Origin: UBA8524 sp964215915
GTDB taxonomy: Bacteria; Bacteroidota; Bacteroidia; UBA8524
Assembly (NCBI GenBank): GCA_964215915.1
Contig: CAXPEB010000032.1
Coordinates: forward strand, 1-43,388
Reading direction: 5' to 3'
Length of the DNA stretch: 43,388 nucleotides
Part shown: one piece after another, positions 7,773 through 15,723 of the stretch
Numbering within the stretch: position 1 is the stretch's first letter
How the letters are laid out: every line of letters begins with the position of its first letter
Translations under genes and position numbers: made by a program
The notes under the pieces: generated by a model
The model's input: the letters and a program-made list of their open reading frames with translations, nothing else
Told to the model about the DNA's origin: nothing
Databases searched by the model: none

Positions 7773-9084
7773 AGCTGCCTGGAAGGAAGAATTGAAGGAC
7801 AATACGGGCATGCGGCATGCCTGGGATGTAATGACAGAGACCCGGGAAACCGTTCTGATCACGGGAAAAGCCGGGACTGGAAAATCTACCCTGCTCAGGC
7901 AGTTCGTTAAATATTCAGGTCGTACTGCAGTGGTACTGGCACCCACTGGAATTGCGGCGATCAACGCCGGAGGGCAGACAGTGCACTCCTTTTTCGGGTT
8001 TCCCCTGCGGCCTATGGTTCCGGGGGATAGTGAAATCAAAAAGTTCGGAAAGTATCATCCCCGTTACAAAATCATGCGGGATATGGAAGTTCTGATTATT
8101 GACGAAGTATCCATGCTTCGGGCAGATATCATTGATGCGATTGACCATTCTCTAAGAATGAACCTGGGCGTACCGCTCCCATTTGGCGGCAAACAGGTGA
8201 TCTTTTTCGGTGATCTCTTCCAGCTTGAGCCGGTAATGCAAAACAGCGAGGTGGAACGTCATCTTTTCTCACAGGTTTACTCCAGTCACTATTTCTTCGC
8301 CGCACGAGTTTTTGAGGAACTGTACCTGCCAAATATTGAACTGACCCGGGTTTACCGCCAAACCGATCCTGCTTTTATCGCGCTGTTGGACAGTATTCGT
8401 ACCGGCAATGCGGAGGAGGGAGAACTGGAGCAACTTAACGAAAGGTATAACCCCGAGTACGAACCCGGTCCCGATGAACTGGCCATTACGCTATGTACCC
8501 GGAACCGCATGGCCGATGATCTGAATGAGTATATGCTTCGCAAACTGGAAGGGGAGGCCAGGCGCTACCAGGGAAGTATAGAGGGTGATTTTAACCTGAG
8601 GCTGTTACCGAACCCGGTCGTGATGGTGTTGAAAGTGGGGGCACAGGTTGTGTTCATCAAAAATGACTCAGCCCACCGTTTTGTCAACGGAACTCTGGGT
8701 AGGGTATCGGAACTTGGTGAAAACAAAGTTGTCATCCAGACCGAACACGGTGAGGAAGTGGAGCTTGTGAAAGAAGTCTGGGAGAACAAGGTTTATCGGT
8801 TCGATACTCCGAACCGTCGGGTAGAGAGCGAGACAATAGGCACGTATACCCAATATCCTATTAAACTGGCCTGGGCCATCACCATCCACAAAAGCCAGGG
8901 CCTCACTTTTGACAAGGCCATCGTGGATATGGGCAGCGGAGCTTTTGCCCACGGGCAATTGTACGTAGCCCTTAGCCGCTGCCGAAGCCTGGAGGGGTTA
9001 ACCCTTCATCAGCGTGTGCGGTACCCGGACATTATTCTGGATGAGCGGGTAGTGGATTTTGCCCGGAAGAATTTGCTGGGGTGA
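7762..9084 (+). CDS. Pif1/RecD-type superfamily 1 DNA helicase
   Basis: A 440-residue 5'-3' helicase-family ATPase. Motif I GKAGTGKS is at 35-42, motif Ia LAPTGIAA at 59-66, motif II IIDEVSM at 112-118, motif III FFGDLFQLEPV near 150, and the C-terminal motifs AITIHKSQGLTF and YVALSRCRSLEGL. This order is diagnostic for the Pif1-like group, which unwinds G-quadruplexes and forked DNA in other organisms; no separate accessory domain is visible. The start at 7762 overlaps the rlpA-like gene by 11 bp, so a DNA helicase is co-transcribed with two envelope genes. It ends the operon; no clear terminator is visible after it. Confidence 0.92.
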   Translation: MTTEAAWKEELKDNTGMRHAWDVMTETRETVLITGKAGTGKSTLLRQFVKYSGRTAVVLAPTGIAAINAGGQTVHSFFGFPLRPMVPGDSEIKKFGKYHPRYKIMRDMEVLIIDEVSMLRADIIDAIDHSLRMNLGVPLPFGGKQVIFFGDLFQLEPVMQNSEVERHLFSQVYSSHYFFAARVFEELYLPNIELTRVYRQTDPAFIALLDSIRTGNAEEGELEQLNERYNPEYEPGPDELAITLCTRNRMADDLNEYMLRKLEGEARRYQGSIEGDFNLRLLPNPVVMVLKVGAQVVFIKNDSAHRFVNGTLGRVSELGENKVVIQTEHGEEVELVKEVWENKVYRFDTPNRRVESETIGTYTQYPIKLAWAITIHKSQGLTFDKAIVDMGSGAFAHGQLYVALSRCRSLEGLTLHQRVRYPDIILDERVVDFARKNLLG

Positions 9085-9191
9085 TTCAAGGTTTCTTTAC
9101 CAATTGGCCTTTTGATAACAATAAATAGTCACGCAATGACCATTTAACTCATTGTTCTGTCAAAGGAGTGTAAAATTTCTAAAAGTAATTA

Positions 9192-9212
9192 CGCTATAGC
9201 GAAATATATCTG
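9192..9212 (+). promoter_or_regulatory. Palindrome plus weak -7 box upstream of the exported-protein operon
   Basis: CGCTATAGCG (9192-9201) is a perfect 10-bp palindrome. TATATCTG (9205-9212) is one base off the TAnnTTTG consensus, 36 bp before the ATG at 9249. The palindrome could be an operator at this promoter. No -33 TTTG is seen at the right distance, so support is weak. Confidence 0.3.
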
Positions 9213-9248
9213 GGACAACTGCTTACTTGCAGAAAATCCAGAACAATT

Positions 9249-10121
9249 ATGAAGCAACGTGTTCTTACTATCATGAAGGGAAAGCTATTCCTATTCTGTT
9301 TCTCTTTTCTGCCAGTCGCTGCTGTTTATTCGCAGGATCCGTTTACTCCTCAAAACCCGGGTGAAACAGTTGGTTCTGCCAGACCTTGTGTGTTTTCGGG
9401 CATAGCGTACGTCCCGCAATTCGGGATTGGGGCTAAAACCAGGATCATTATCGGAGGCCAGGGTTCCAACGATGGAGCCATCAACTTCAATGCCTACCAG
9501 GATCCGTTAAGACAAGGGAGAAGCTACGCAACCAATATGCTGCCTCCCGGGAGTTCCTATGTAACAGGGGGCAATTTTAATGTCAGTACCTGGAGTGCGC
9601 AGATATTCCTGGACAATCAGAACAACCTCTTTCGTATTCGCCCCGGCTTTGCCAATTGTGATCAGGAAATTGATTGGAAGGAAGGGATCAACATGGACCG
9701 GGATGGCAATATCGGTATAGGTACACCTACAACCTTTGGCTACAGGCTAGCAATAAACGGAAGTGTGGCTTGTCGCGGTAGTATATGGGTCACCAGCCAG
9801 GGCCTTGCCTGGCCGGATTATGTCTTTTCACCCGGTTATCATTTAAGGCCGCTGTTTGCTTTAGAGAAAGAGATACAAAGCCTGGGGCATTTGCCTGATG
9901 TTCCTGCAGCCGAACGGGTGGAAAGCGAAGGACTCGACCTTGTGGAGATGACGGCCATACTGCTGAAAAAGATTGAAGAACTCACCTTGTACATCATTGA
10001 GCTGAATAAGGAGATTGTAAGGCTTCGCGAAAATGATCGCGAACTGAATCAAAAGTTGGAGGAGTTAGATTGTGTCAAAGAGGAGCTGGAACACTTGAAA
10101 TCCCAAATTAACAAGCCATGA
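9249..10121 (+). CDS. Exported tail-fibre-like protein with C-terminal coiled coil
   Basis: A 290-residue secreted protein of unknown function. The signal peptide ends AAVYSQ (about residue 29); starting at the second ATG (9273, MKGKLFLF) would give a more typical signal, so either start is possible. The N-terminal half is beta-rich. From about 155 it has the pattern familiar from many Bacteroidota surface proteins: GNIGIGTPTT, YRLAINGSVA, then WPDYVFSPGYHLRPL, LGHLPDVPAAERVESEGLDL and EMTAILLKKIEELTLYIIEL. The last 65 or so residues form a coiled coil, which usually trimerises such proteins. The catalytic serine-lysine features of true S74 chaperone domains are not visible. Its stop overlaps the next gene as ATGA. 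Confidence 0.7.
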   Translation: MKQRVLTIMKGKLFLFCFSFLPVAAVYSQDPFTPQNPGETVGSARPCVFSGIAYVPQFGIGAKTRIIIGGQGSNDGAINFNAYQDPLRQGRSYATNMLPPGSSYVTGGNFNVSTWSAQIFLDNQNNLFRIRPGFANCDQEIDWKEGINMDRDGNIGIGTPTTFGYRLAINGSVACRGSIWVTSQGLAWPDYVFSPGYHLRPLFALEKEIQSLGHLPDVPAAERVESEGLDLVEMTAILLKKIEELTLYIIELNKEIVRLRENDRELNQKLEELDCVKEELEHLKSQINKP

Positions 10122-10894
10122 AAGTTGCAGTATTCATCCTGTTTTGTATCGGGATTTCTGTGACCATCGGTTTCTCTTCTTGTAAAAAGCACTGCCAGGA
10201 CCCTTCCAATCCGGAATGTGAAAACTACAACCCCTGTTATGGAAAAACTCCGGTAACAGCCTCCATGATCATGGATCAGAGTTTAATGCTGTATTTCGAT
10301 GAGGACTTTTACGAAACCGGGGATACGGTATTTCCTACCGGGGTGCTCATTCGCTTCCGTTGCCAGACAGAGGCCGATCGTGTGATCTGGGTATTGGGCA
10401 AGGATACTGTTGAGAAACGACAAGTTGAACGCAGCTTTGGCCTCCCATATGGGAAATACCCGGTTACCCTGATTGTGCATGCAGAACCGAACCTGTCCTG
10501 TTTCCCGGAGGACGATGGTTGGGATACGCTAACCCGTTACGTGCATCTTATCCCTGTATGCGAGCTGAATGTATTTGGCACTTTCAAGGTGCTGTTCGAC
10601 GGCCAAACCGACAGCACCCTGGTGGGGATCAAAGCCAAGGAGCAGAATAATCTCCTGGATAGCTGTGTGGAGACAAACTTTATTGAACTGACCAATTTTG
10701 ATGGTAAAGGTTCCGTAAGGTGGGACGAAAGCTATTTTTCTTACAACCATCTCTATGTAGGCACAGCTCACCGGGAATCATTGTTAGATCTCCATGCTAC
10801 CTATAACCAGGAAAAAAACACCGTGTTTGTAGCGGGTGAATGTGGCTGGCATTTAGCAGGGATTCGCTTCAAGGGCAGAAGAATATCCAATTAA
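10118..10894 (+). CDS. Lipoprotein of unknown function, paralogue A
   Basis: A 258-residue predicted lipoprotein. The signal ends GFSSC (lipobox cysteine near residue 22), followed by KKHCQDPSNPECENYNPCYG, with several further cysteines that could form disulfides. A middle beta-rich part (about 60-150; VIWVLGKDTVEKRQVERSFG, YGKYPVTLIV) resembles an Ig/PKD-type fold in its pattern, but I do not recognise a named family. The C-terminal part runs from ELNVFGTFKVLFDGQTDST to the end RFKGRRISN. It overlaps the upstream gene by 4 bp and lies 10 bp before its paralogue at 10905. Confidence 0.7.
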   Translation: MKVAVFILFCIGISVTIGFSSCKKHCQDPSNPECENYNPCYGKTPVTASMIMDQSLMLYFDEDFYETGDTVFPTGVLIRFRCQTEADRVIWVLGKDTVEKRQVERSFGLPYGKYPVTLIVHAEPNLSCFPEDDGWDTLTRYVHLIPVCELNVFGTFKVLFDGQTDSTLVGIKAKEQNNLLDSCVETNFIELTNFDGKGSVRWDESYFSYNHLYVGTAHRESLLDLHATYNQEKNTVFVAGECGWHLAGIRFKGRRISN

Positions 10895-10904
10895 TCTGAA
10901 TCCT

Positions 10905-11687
10905 ATGAGAATATTCCTTTCAAGCTGCCTGTTGATTCTGCTGCTAGTCACAGTAGGTTCTTGTAAAAAACGCTGCCAGGATCCTTCCAACCCGGAATGT
11001 GAAAACTACAATCCCTGTTATGGAAAAGCTCCGGTAACAGCCTCCATGATCATGGATCAGAGTTTAAGTGCCTTTTGGTTTGAAGAGGATTTTTACGAAA
11101 CAGGAGACACCCTCTTTCCATTATTGTTTTCTTACATACGGTTCAGGAATAATGCATCAAATACTCAGGCAACCTGGATCTTAGGAAAAGATACTGTGAT
11201 AGGACAACAAGTTGAAAGGCACTTCAAAAGTCTACCCTATGGAGCCTATCCTGTTACCTTGATTGTGAAAGGGAGTGCAGATTCCTCATGCTTCCCGAAA
11301 GATGATGGAATCGATACAATTACAAAATATGTGTACACCATTCCCATTTGTCAACTAAATGTATTTGGTACTTTCAAGGTGCTGTTCGACGGCCAAACCG
11401 ATAGCACCCTGGTAAGGATCAAAGCCAAGAAGCAGAATAACCTCCTGGATAGCTGTGTGGAAACGAATCTGATTGAATTGACCAATTACGATGGAAAGGG
11501 CTCTGTAAGATGGGATTACAGTTACTTTTCATTCAATCATTTATATGCAGGCGACCCGATCAAGGACAATAATCTCTTACAAGTACATACCTCCATTGAT
11601 ACAAAAAAGAATATGATAACTGTATCCGGCGAGGGAGGTTGGTTTATTAAAGGAACCCGCTTCAAAGGCAGAAGAATATCCAATTAA
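10905..11687 (+). CDS. Lipoprotein of unknown function, paralogue B
   Basis: A 260-residue tandem duplicate of the preceding gene. The signal ends VGSC, followed by KKRCQDPSNPECENYNPCYG. DNA of 10961-11067 differs from 10180-10286 at 6 of 107 bases, and 11361-11460 differs from 10571-10670 at 6 of 100, while the middle (about codons 50-150) is strongly diverged. The C-termini again share RFKGRRISN. Two conserved blocks around a variable centre suggest gene conversion or diversifying selection on the middle domain. It lies 11 bp before the T9SS gene, in the same operon. Confidence 0.7.
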   Translation: MRIFLSSCLLILLLVTVGSCKKRCQDPSNPECENYNPCYGKAPVTASMIMDQSLSAFWFEEDFYETGDTLFPLLFSYIRFRNNASNTQATWILGKDTVIGQQVERHFKSLPYGAYPVTLIVKGSADSSCFPKDDGIDTITKYVYTIPICQLNVFGTFKVLFDGQTDSTLVRIKAKKQNNLLDSCVETNLIELTNYDGKGSVRWDYSYFSFNHLYAGDPIKDNNLLQVHTSIDTKKNMITVSGEGGWFIKGTRFKGRRISN

Positions 11688-11698
11688 TCCAAATCACC

Positions 11699-14485
11699 AT
11701 GAAAACAATCCGGAATATCCTTTATACCGCAATAACCTTAGTAGTTCTGCTTGGAAATGCCTCTGGTCAGGACTGCGTGCGTAATATCAGCACCAACCCG
11801 GATCAACCGGTAAATAACCTGTTTAATTCCGTACCCGGAAGTACCAACCCGTTTCTCAGCCGTTTTAACATTGTTTCGAATACCGGAACCGCATTTAACG
11901 ATGTATTTTTAAACCCGTATTCCAGTTGGATGTGGCCACATAGTACCGGGATGCAATACCAAATCCTGAGTCCATTCGACCCGGGTGGACTTACCGCTTA
12001 TTCCTATTTGCGGGGAAGAGGTGGGATTAGTGATGCCGACGGGTATTGGGAAGATGGCTGGGAATTGATGTGGCTGAATACCGGTTATTTCCCGAACAAT
12101 GACCCCATGCATATTCAGGACCTGAACCGGAAGTTCAAAACCTCCAGTATCGGTCTGGCCAATCCCAGCGTGCCGTATGTCATCTATTACAACCGCTACA
12201 GCGGTAAACTCCGCATTTTTGCCAACGTGCTGGCGCCCATTGGGACCTTTGATAACTTTAGAACTTTTGCTTACTACAAACGAGGAATTGGACATGCCTC
12301 CGGCATTTTCCGACATGTATTGAGCTATGATTTGCCACTGGATCAGCCCAGCAGATCAATTGGGGCTTCTGCATTTAACGTGAATCCTAACAACGCAAAC
12401 CGGTTCTGGTCTGCGGATATACAATTAGGCTATGACCCCTGTGTTTGTCATTTTCCAACGAGCATAGATTTCAGTATTCACGGATTTGACACCATGCACG
12501 TAGATTTATACGGAAGAAGCCTGGCTACCCAATTGCCTTTGCAGGATAAGGACGGAACTCCCAATTACAAAGATTATCTCAGCAATTTAACCCCAGACAA
12601 AAATGTCAATTCAGGGTCCTTTCTATATAAAAATCTCGATAACCTGTTGGCCCAATACCAGCAGGACCTGGAGCGCTACGAAAAAGAGATCAAACAATAC
12701 AACAGTCCGATGAATACCATGATGCGGCAACTGGTGGATAACGGACGTAAGGCGGTTCTGAGTGCCGGAGCCGGTTTTGTGCCCCAGAAGGCGATTAGCG
12801 ATTATGCCCTGCGGCAGTTTGTGCGGATTGGCGGCCCGGAAAAAAGCGATACCACCAATGCTAAGGGTTTTGCAGAAGCCATGAGCAACGGAATGAAAGG
12901 GGCCCTGGGAAAGGGGTACGATATGCTCTCTGTACTCGCTCTTGGAGATGATTTTTTCAAAGCGCCTGCCCGCCCCACCATGCCAACCGCCACTTTTACC
13001 GAATCCCGTTTTGTTGGGTCAATTACCAACATGAGTAAAATTAATGTATACACGTTCTTCACACCGGGAAGCTGGTCATTCAGACAACAAATGGATTTGC
13101 TCGCCTACCCGGCTTATGACGAAGCCGTTGGTCAATATGCTTTGCTTAAGACACCGTCTCTGAAGGCGTACGATAAGCAGGAGGACGCGACGGAAATAAG
13201 ACTGGTCAAAACCGGAAAACGCAAGAATCAGTATGGCTACGACTGCGAATTCTTCGATACTTCCGTTACCGTAACACGTCATCACAGAAACCTGATCCGT
13301 CTGAATCATCCCCTGCTGTACAAACTGAACCGCGTTCTGGATTTTGATGATGAACGCACACAACTGTATGTGAGCCTGGAAGTGGAATATGAAAATACCG
13401 ACAGAACTCTGGACACCAGTACCAAGATGGACCCCTCAAAGGAAATTATACTTGGCAACGACGATTATTACCTTTTGCGCGCACTTCCACCCTGGCAGGG
13501 CAGAGGGCATACACTGGAGTTTTCAACCAAATGGCTGCCCATTGAGGAAATGAGCGATCTCTATTTTGATCTGGACTTTAAAGAAGAGTTTCAGTATGTC
13601 AATACCTATGAGCGACCATTAGCCTATTATGGACCGATGTGGTACAAGCAGGGCAGACCTGCTATGAATCTCCAGGTCAAGAAAGTTAAACTGAAGGTAG
13701 CCGCCGATATGTATTTTAATCAACTGGCGAAAAATGGTCTGCAGGTAAACAGTTACCAGGTATTCACCTATCTCCTTTATGACGCTGATGCCAAGGTTGA
13801 TAGAATCGAATCGGATGGGATCTGGTCCGATAAACCGGAAGGGGTGACCCAATTTCAACCGGTATCCCTGCATATCCAGGACGAGGTGATAGAACCCACG
13901 GACCCATTTGTATTCCAGGTTATTGGGAATACCCTCTACATCAGTGCGGAATTCATTGACCTTTCCGGAAATATTGAAGTGGCTCCCGGCTATCAGGCCG
14001 AGATTTTCGCCCGCCAGAGTGTTTATGTTTACCCCACCAATACCCGTTTGGGGGATAATATCCGCATAGGAACAAGCCGCTATTTTAGCCGTATTGGGGC
14101 ATGCCGGGAGGCAAGCGAATCGGAGTTGCAGGACTTCTGCAGAGATCAGGATAATGGCTACAAAGCCCTCTATCCCGATGCCGATTACTTCAATGCACTG
14201 GACAGCATGGGAACAGTAATCCCTGTTCCACCAAGTACCACCCTATATCCCAACCCAAGCCCCGGAAGATTTGTGATCAGTTCCGACCACCCTGACCCTA
14301 CCCGCTATCATTTTGAGATCTATACCCTCCAAGGCGTTAAAGTAATGGAGGAAACGGAATTCGGGGAATCAAGTCCCATTTTTGATCTGGATGTGCAATA
14401 CCTGAAAAACGGAACCTACCTCCTTAAGGTCTATACTGACGACACCAAATTACAGGATCATCATTGGGTGGTAATTTTACATTGA
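11699..14485 (+). CDS. Large T9SS-secreted protein of unknown function
   Basis: A 928-residue exported protein. It has a signal peptide (1-24, ending NASGQ), no domain I recognise over residues 25-835, and a type A T9SS C-terminal sorting domain from about 845 (TTLYPNPSPGRFVISS, then YTLQGVKVME and LKNGTYLLKVYTDD). T9SS cargo is carried across the outer membrane and often anchored to lipopolysaccharide. Residues 315-335 (LAQYQQDLERYEKEIKQY) look helical; the rest is beta-rich. It ends the four-gene operon and is probably the effector or structural product, with the lipoproteins and coiled-coil protein as partners; that link is inference. Confidence 0.72.
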   Translation: MKTIRNILYTAITLVVLLGNASGQDCVRNISTNPDQPVNNLFNSVPGSTNPFLSRFNIVSNTGTAFNDVFLNPYSSWMWPHSTGMQYQILSPFDPGGLTAYSYLRGRGGISDADGYWEDGWELMWLNTGYFPNNDPMHIQDLNRKFKTSSIGLANPSVPYVIYYNRYSGKLRIFANVLAPIGTFDNFRTFAYYKRGIGHASGIFRHVLSYDLPLDQPSRSIGASAFNVNPNNANRFWSADIQLGYDPCVCHFPTSIDFSIHGFDTMHVDLYGRSLATQLPLQDKDGTPNYKDYLSNLTPDKNVNSGSFLYKNLDNLLAQYQQDLERYEKEIKQYNSPMNTMMRQLVDNGRKAVLSAGAGFVPQKAISDYALRQFVRIGGPEKSDTTNAKGFAEAMSNGMKGALGKGYDMLSVLALGDDFFKAPARPTMPTATFTESRFVGSITNMSKINVYTFFTPGSWSFRQQMDLLAYPAYDEAVGQYALLKTPSLKAYDKQEDATEIRLVKTGKRKNQYGYDCEFFDTSVTVTRHHRNLIRLNHPLLYKLNRVLDFDDERTQLYVSLEVEYENTDRTLDTSTKMDPSKEIILGNDDYYLLRALPPWQGRGHTLEFSTKWLPIEEMSDLYFDLDFKEEFQYVNTYERPLAYYGPMWYKQGRPAMNLQVKKVKLKVAADMYFNQLAKNGLQVNSYQVFTYLLYDADAKVDRIESDGIWSDKPEGVTQFQPVSLHIQDEVIEPTDPFVFQVIGNTLYISAEFIDLSGNIEVAPGYQAEIFARQSVYVYPTNTRLGDNIRIGTSRYFSRIGACREASESELQDFCRDQDNGYKALYPDADYFNALDSMGTVIPVPPSTTLYPNPSPGRFVISSDHPDPTRYHFEIYTLQGVKVMEETEFGESSPIFDLDVQYLKNGTYLLKVYTDDTKLQDHHWVVILH

Positions 14486-14749
14486 AACAGGATAGGAATA
14501 GAGAAGATGGAAAGGAATGAAAGGGAAAGAACATAGCTTTTGCCACTTGTTGTGAATTAGCGGAGCAGTTCCGGGGAATTTCTGAGAGAGTGTAAGCGGA
14601 GGCTTGAGTTTTCCAGACGGAAAGGGTATTCCCTGCGAATGGATGTTCGGAATAAATCAATTTGAGCGGGGTGATGTTTTCAATTATTGCCTTCATCCCT
14701 AAATTGACCTTAATTTGAGTATTCATTCCATACGTAGGAAATACTAACT

Positions 14750-15217
14750 ATGATCACTACCAAAAAATTCAGCCTGAATAAACAAGAATTCCTGAAGCTG
14801 TTGCTCATCCGCTATTGGAGAAGAAGGTGGTGGTATTGGTCACTGGTATTCGGGGTATTCGCCTTTCTGGGGATTTACGGTCAGGATTGGGTGTACCTCA
14901 ATAGCTTGATATTGCTTGTGTTGCTCATCCCGGTGCTGTTATACCTCCAATTCCGACGCTATGTAAACTCCCCGAAAAACCGCGTCTTCCTGCTGGAACG
15001 CTATTTTGAGATCGATACGGAAAAAATCACCGGTTATGTGGAAGGTGATCTGTCCTCCATAAAATGGGAACATTTCTACAAAACCGAATTCATCCGTAAC
15101 CATTACCTCCTGCATTTCAGTCAGGGACAGTTTATTTGTATGCCTGTCGAGTGTTTCCAGACGGAAGCGGACAGGGAGTGGTTTGAAAATGAGGTATTGG
15201 CCAAACTTGGTAAATAG
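14750..15217 (+). CDS. YcxB-like small membrane protein
   Basis: A 155-residue inner-membrane protein. Two hydrophobic segments (about 30-46 and 51-66) follow a basic aromatic stretch (RYWRRRWWYWS). The cytoplasmic C-terminal part (about 80-152) has the pattern of the YcxB-like domain: RYFEIDTEKITGYVEGDLSSI, KWEHFYKTEF, then CMPVECFQTEADREWFENEV. Function in the family is unknown. The 264-bp gap upstream shows no other gene or clear hairpin. Confidence 0.65.
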   Translation: MITTKKFSLNKQEFLKLLLIRYWRRRWWYWSLVFGVFAFLGIYGQDWVYLNSLILLVLLIPVLLYLQFRRYVNSPKNRVFLLERYFEIDTEKITGYVEGDLSSIKWEHFYKTEFIRNHYLLHFSQGQFICMPVECFQTEADREWFENEVLAKLGK

Positions 15218-15268
15218 CCTCTGGGCTGGAAGCTAAAGAAAGAAGAAAGCTAGCAGAAGCCTAAGAAA

Positions 15269-15550
15269 ATGCAAGGGACATTACGAACATGTGAGAAAGG
15301 CCACCACTATTATAAAAGCAGCGATTGTCCGGTCTGCCCGGAATGTGCTGCCGCAGATAAACCGGAAAGCGGTTTTTTATCCGTGTTGGCCGCTCCTGCC
15401 CGCCGTGCACTGCTAAACAATGGGATAGATACCCTGGAAAAACTTGCATCGAAGACGGAAAAGGAAGTGTTGGCTTTTCATGGGATGGGGAAATCCAGTA
15501 TTCCTAAATTAAAGGAAGTTCTTGAGAGTGCAGGAACCTCTTTCAAATAG
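15269..15550 (+). CDS. Small protein with zinc ribbon and RNA polymerase alpha-CTD-like domain
   Basis: A 93-residue protein in two parts. Residues 8-26 hold a probable metal site: C8, H12 and H13, then C20, C23 and C26 (CEKGHHYYKSSDCPVCPEC). Residues 38-93 (FLSVLAAPARRALLNNGIDT, LEKLASKTEKEVLAFHGMG, KSSIPKLKEVLESAG) follow the helix-hairpin-helix pattern of the C-terminal domain of RNA polymerase alpha, which touches UP-element DNA and activators. It is not part of rpoA, so it could bind DNA or compete with alpha-CTD at promoters. The function is inferred from fold only. It stands 51 bp after the YcxB-like gene. Confidence 0.7.
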   Translation: MQGTLRTCEKGHHYYKSSDCPVCPECAAADKPESGFLSVLAAPARRALLNNGIDTLEKLASKTEKEVLAFHGMGKSSIPKLKEVLESAGTSFK

Positions 15551-15723
15551 GGAAGAATAGCCGAGCAGAATTTTCTGCACTCCGACCAATTTGGCGCCAT
15601 TACCAAGTGCACTTGCTTCGGAGCAGGTTTGATTAATAAATAGCTGCGGGACCCGATTAAACCCTTGCCTGGAACCTGACTCAGAAACAGAATCCAAGCC
15701 CTATATTAAGTAGCCGAACGCGT

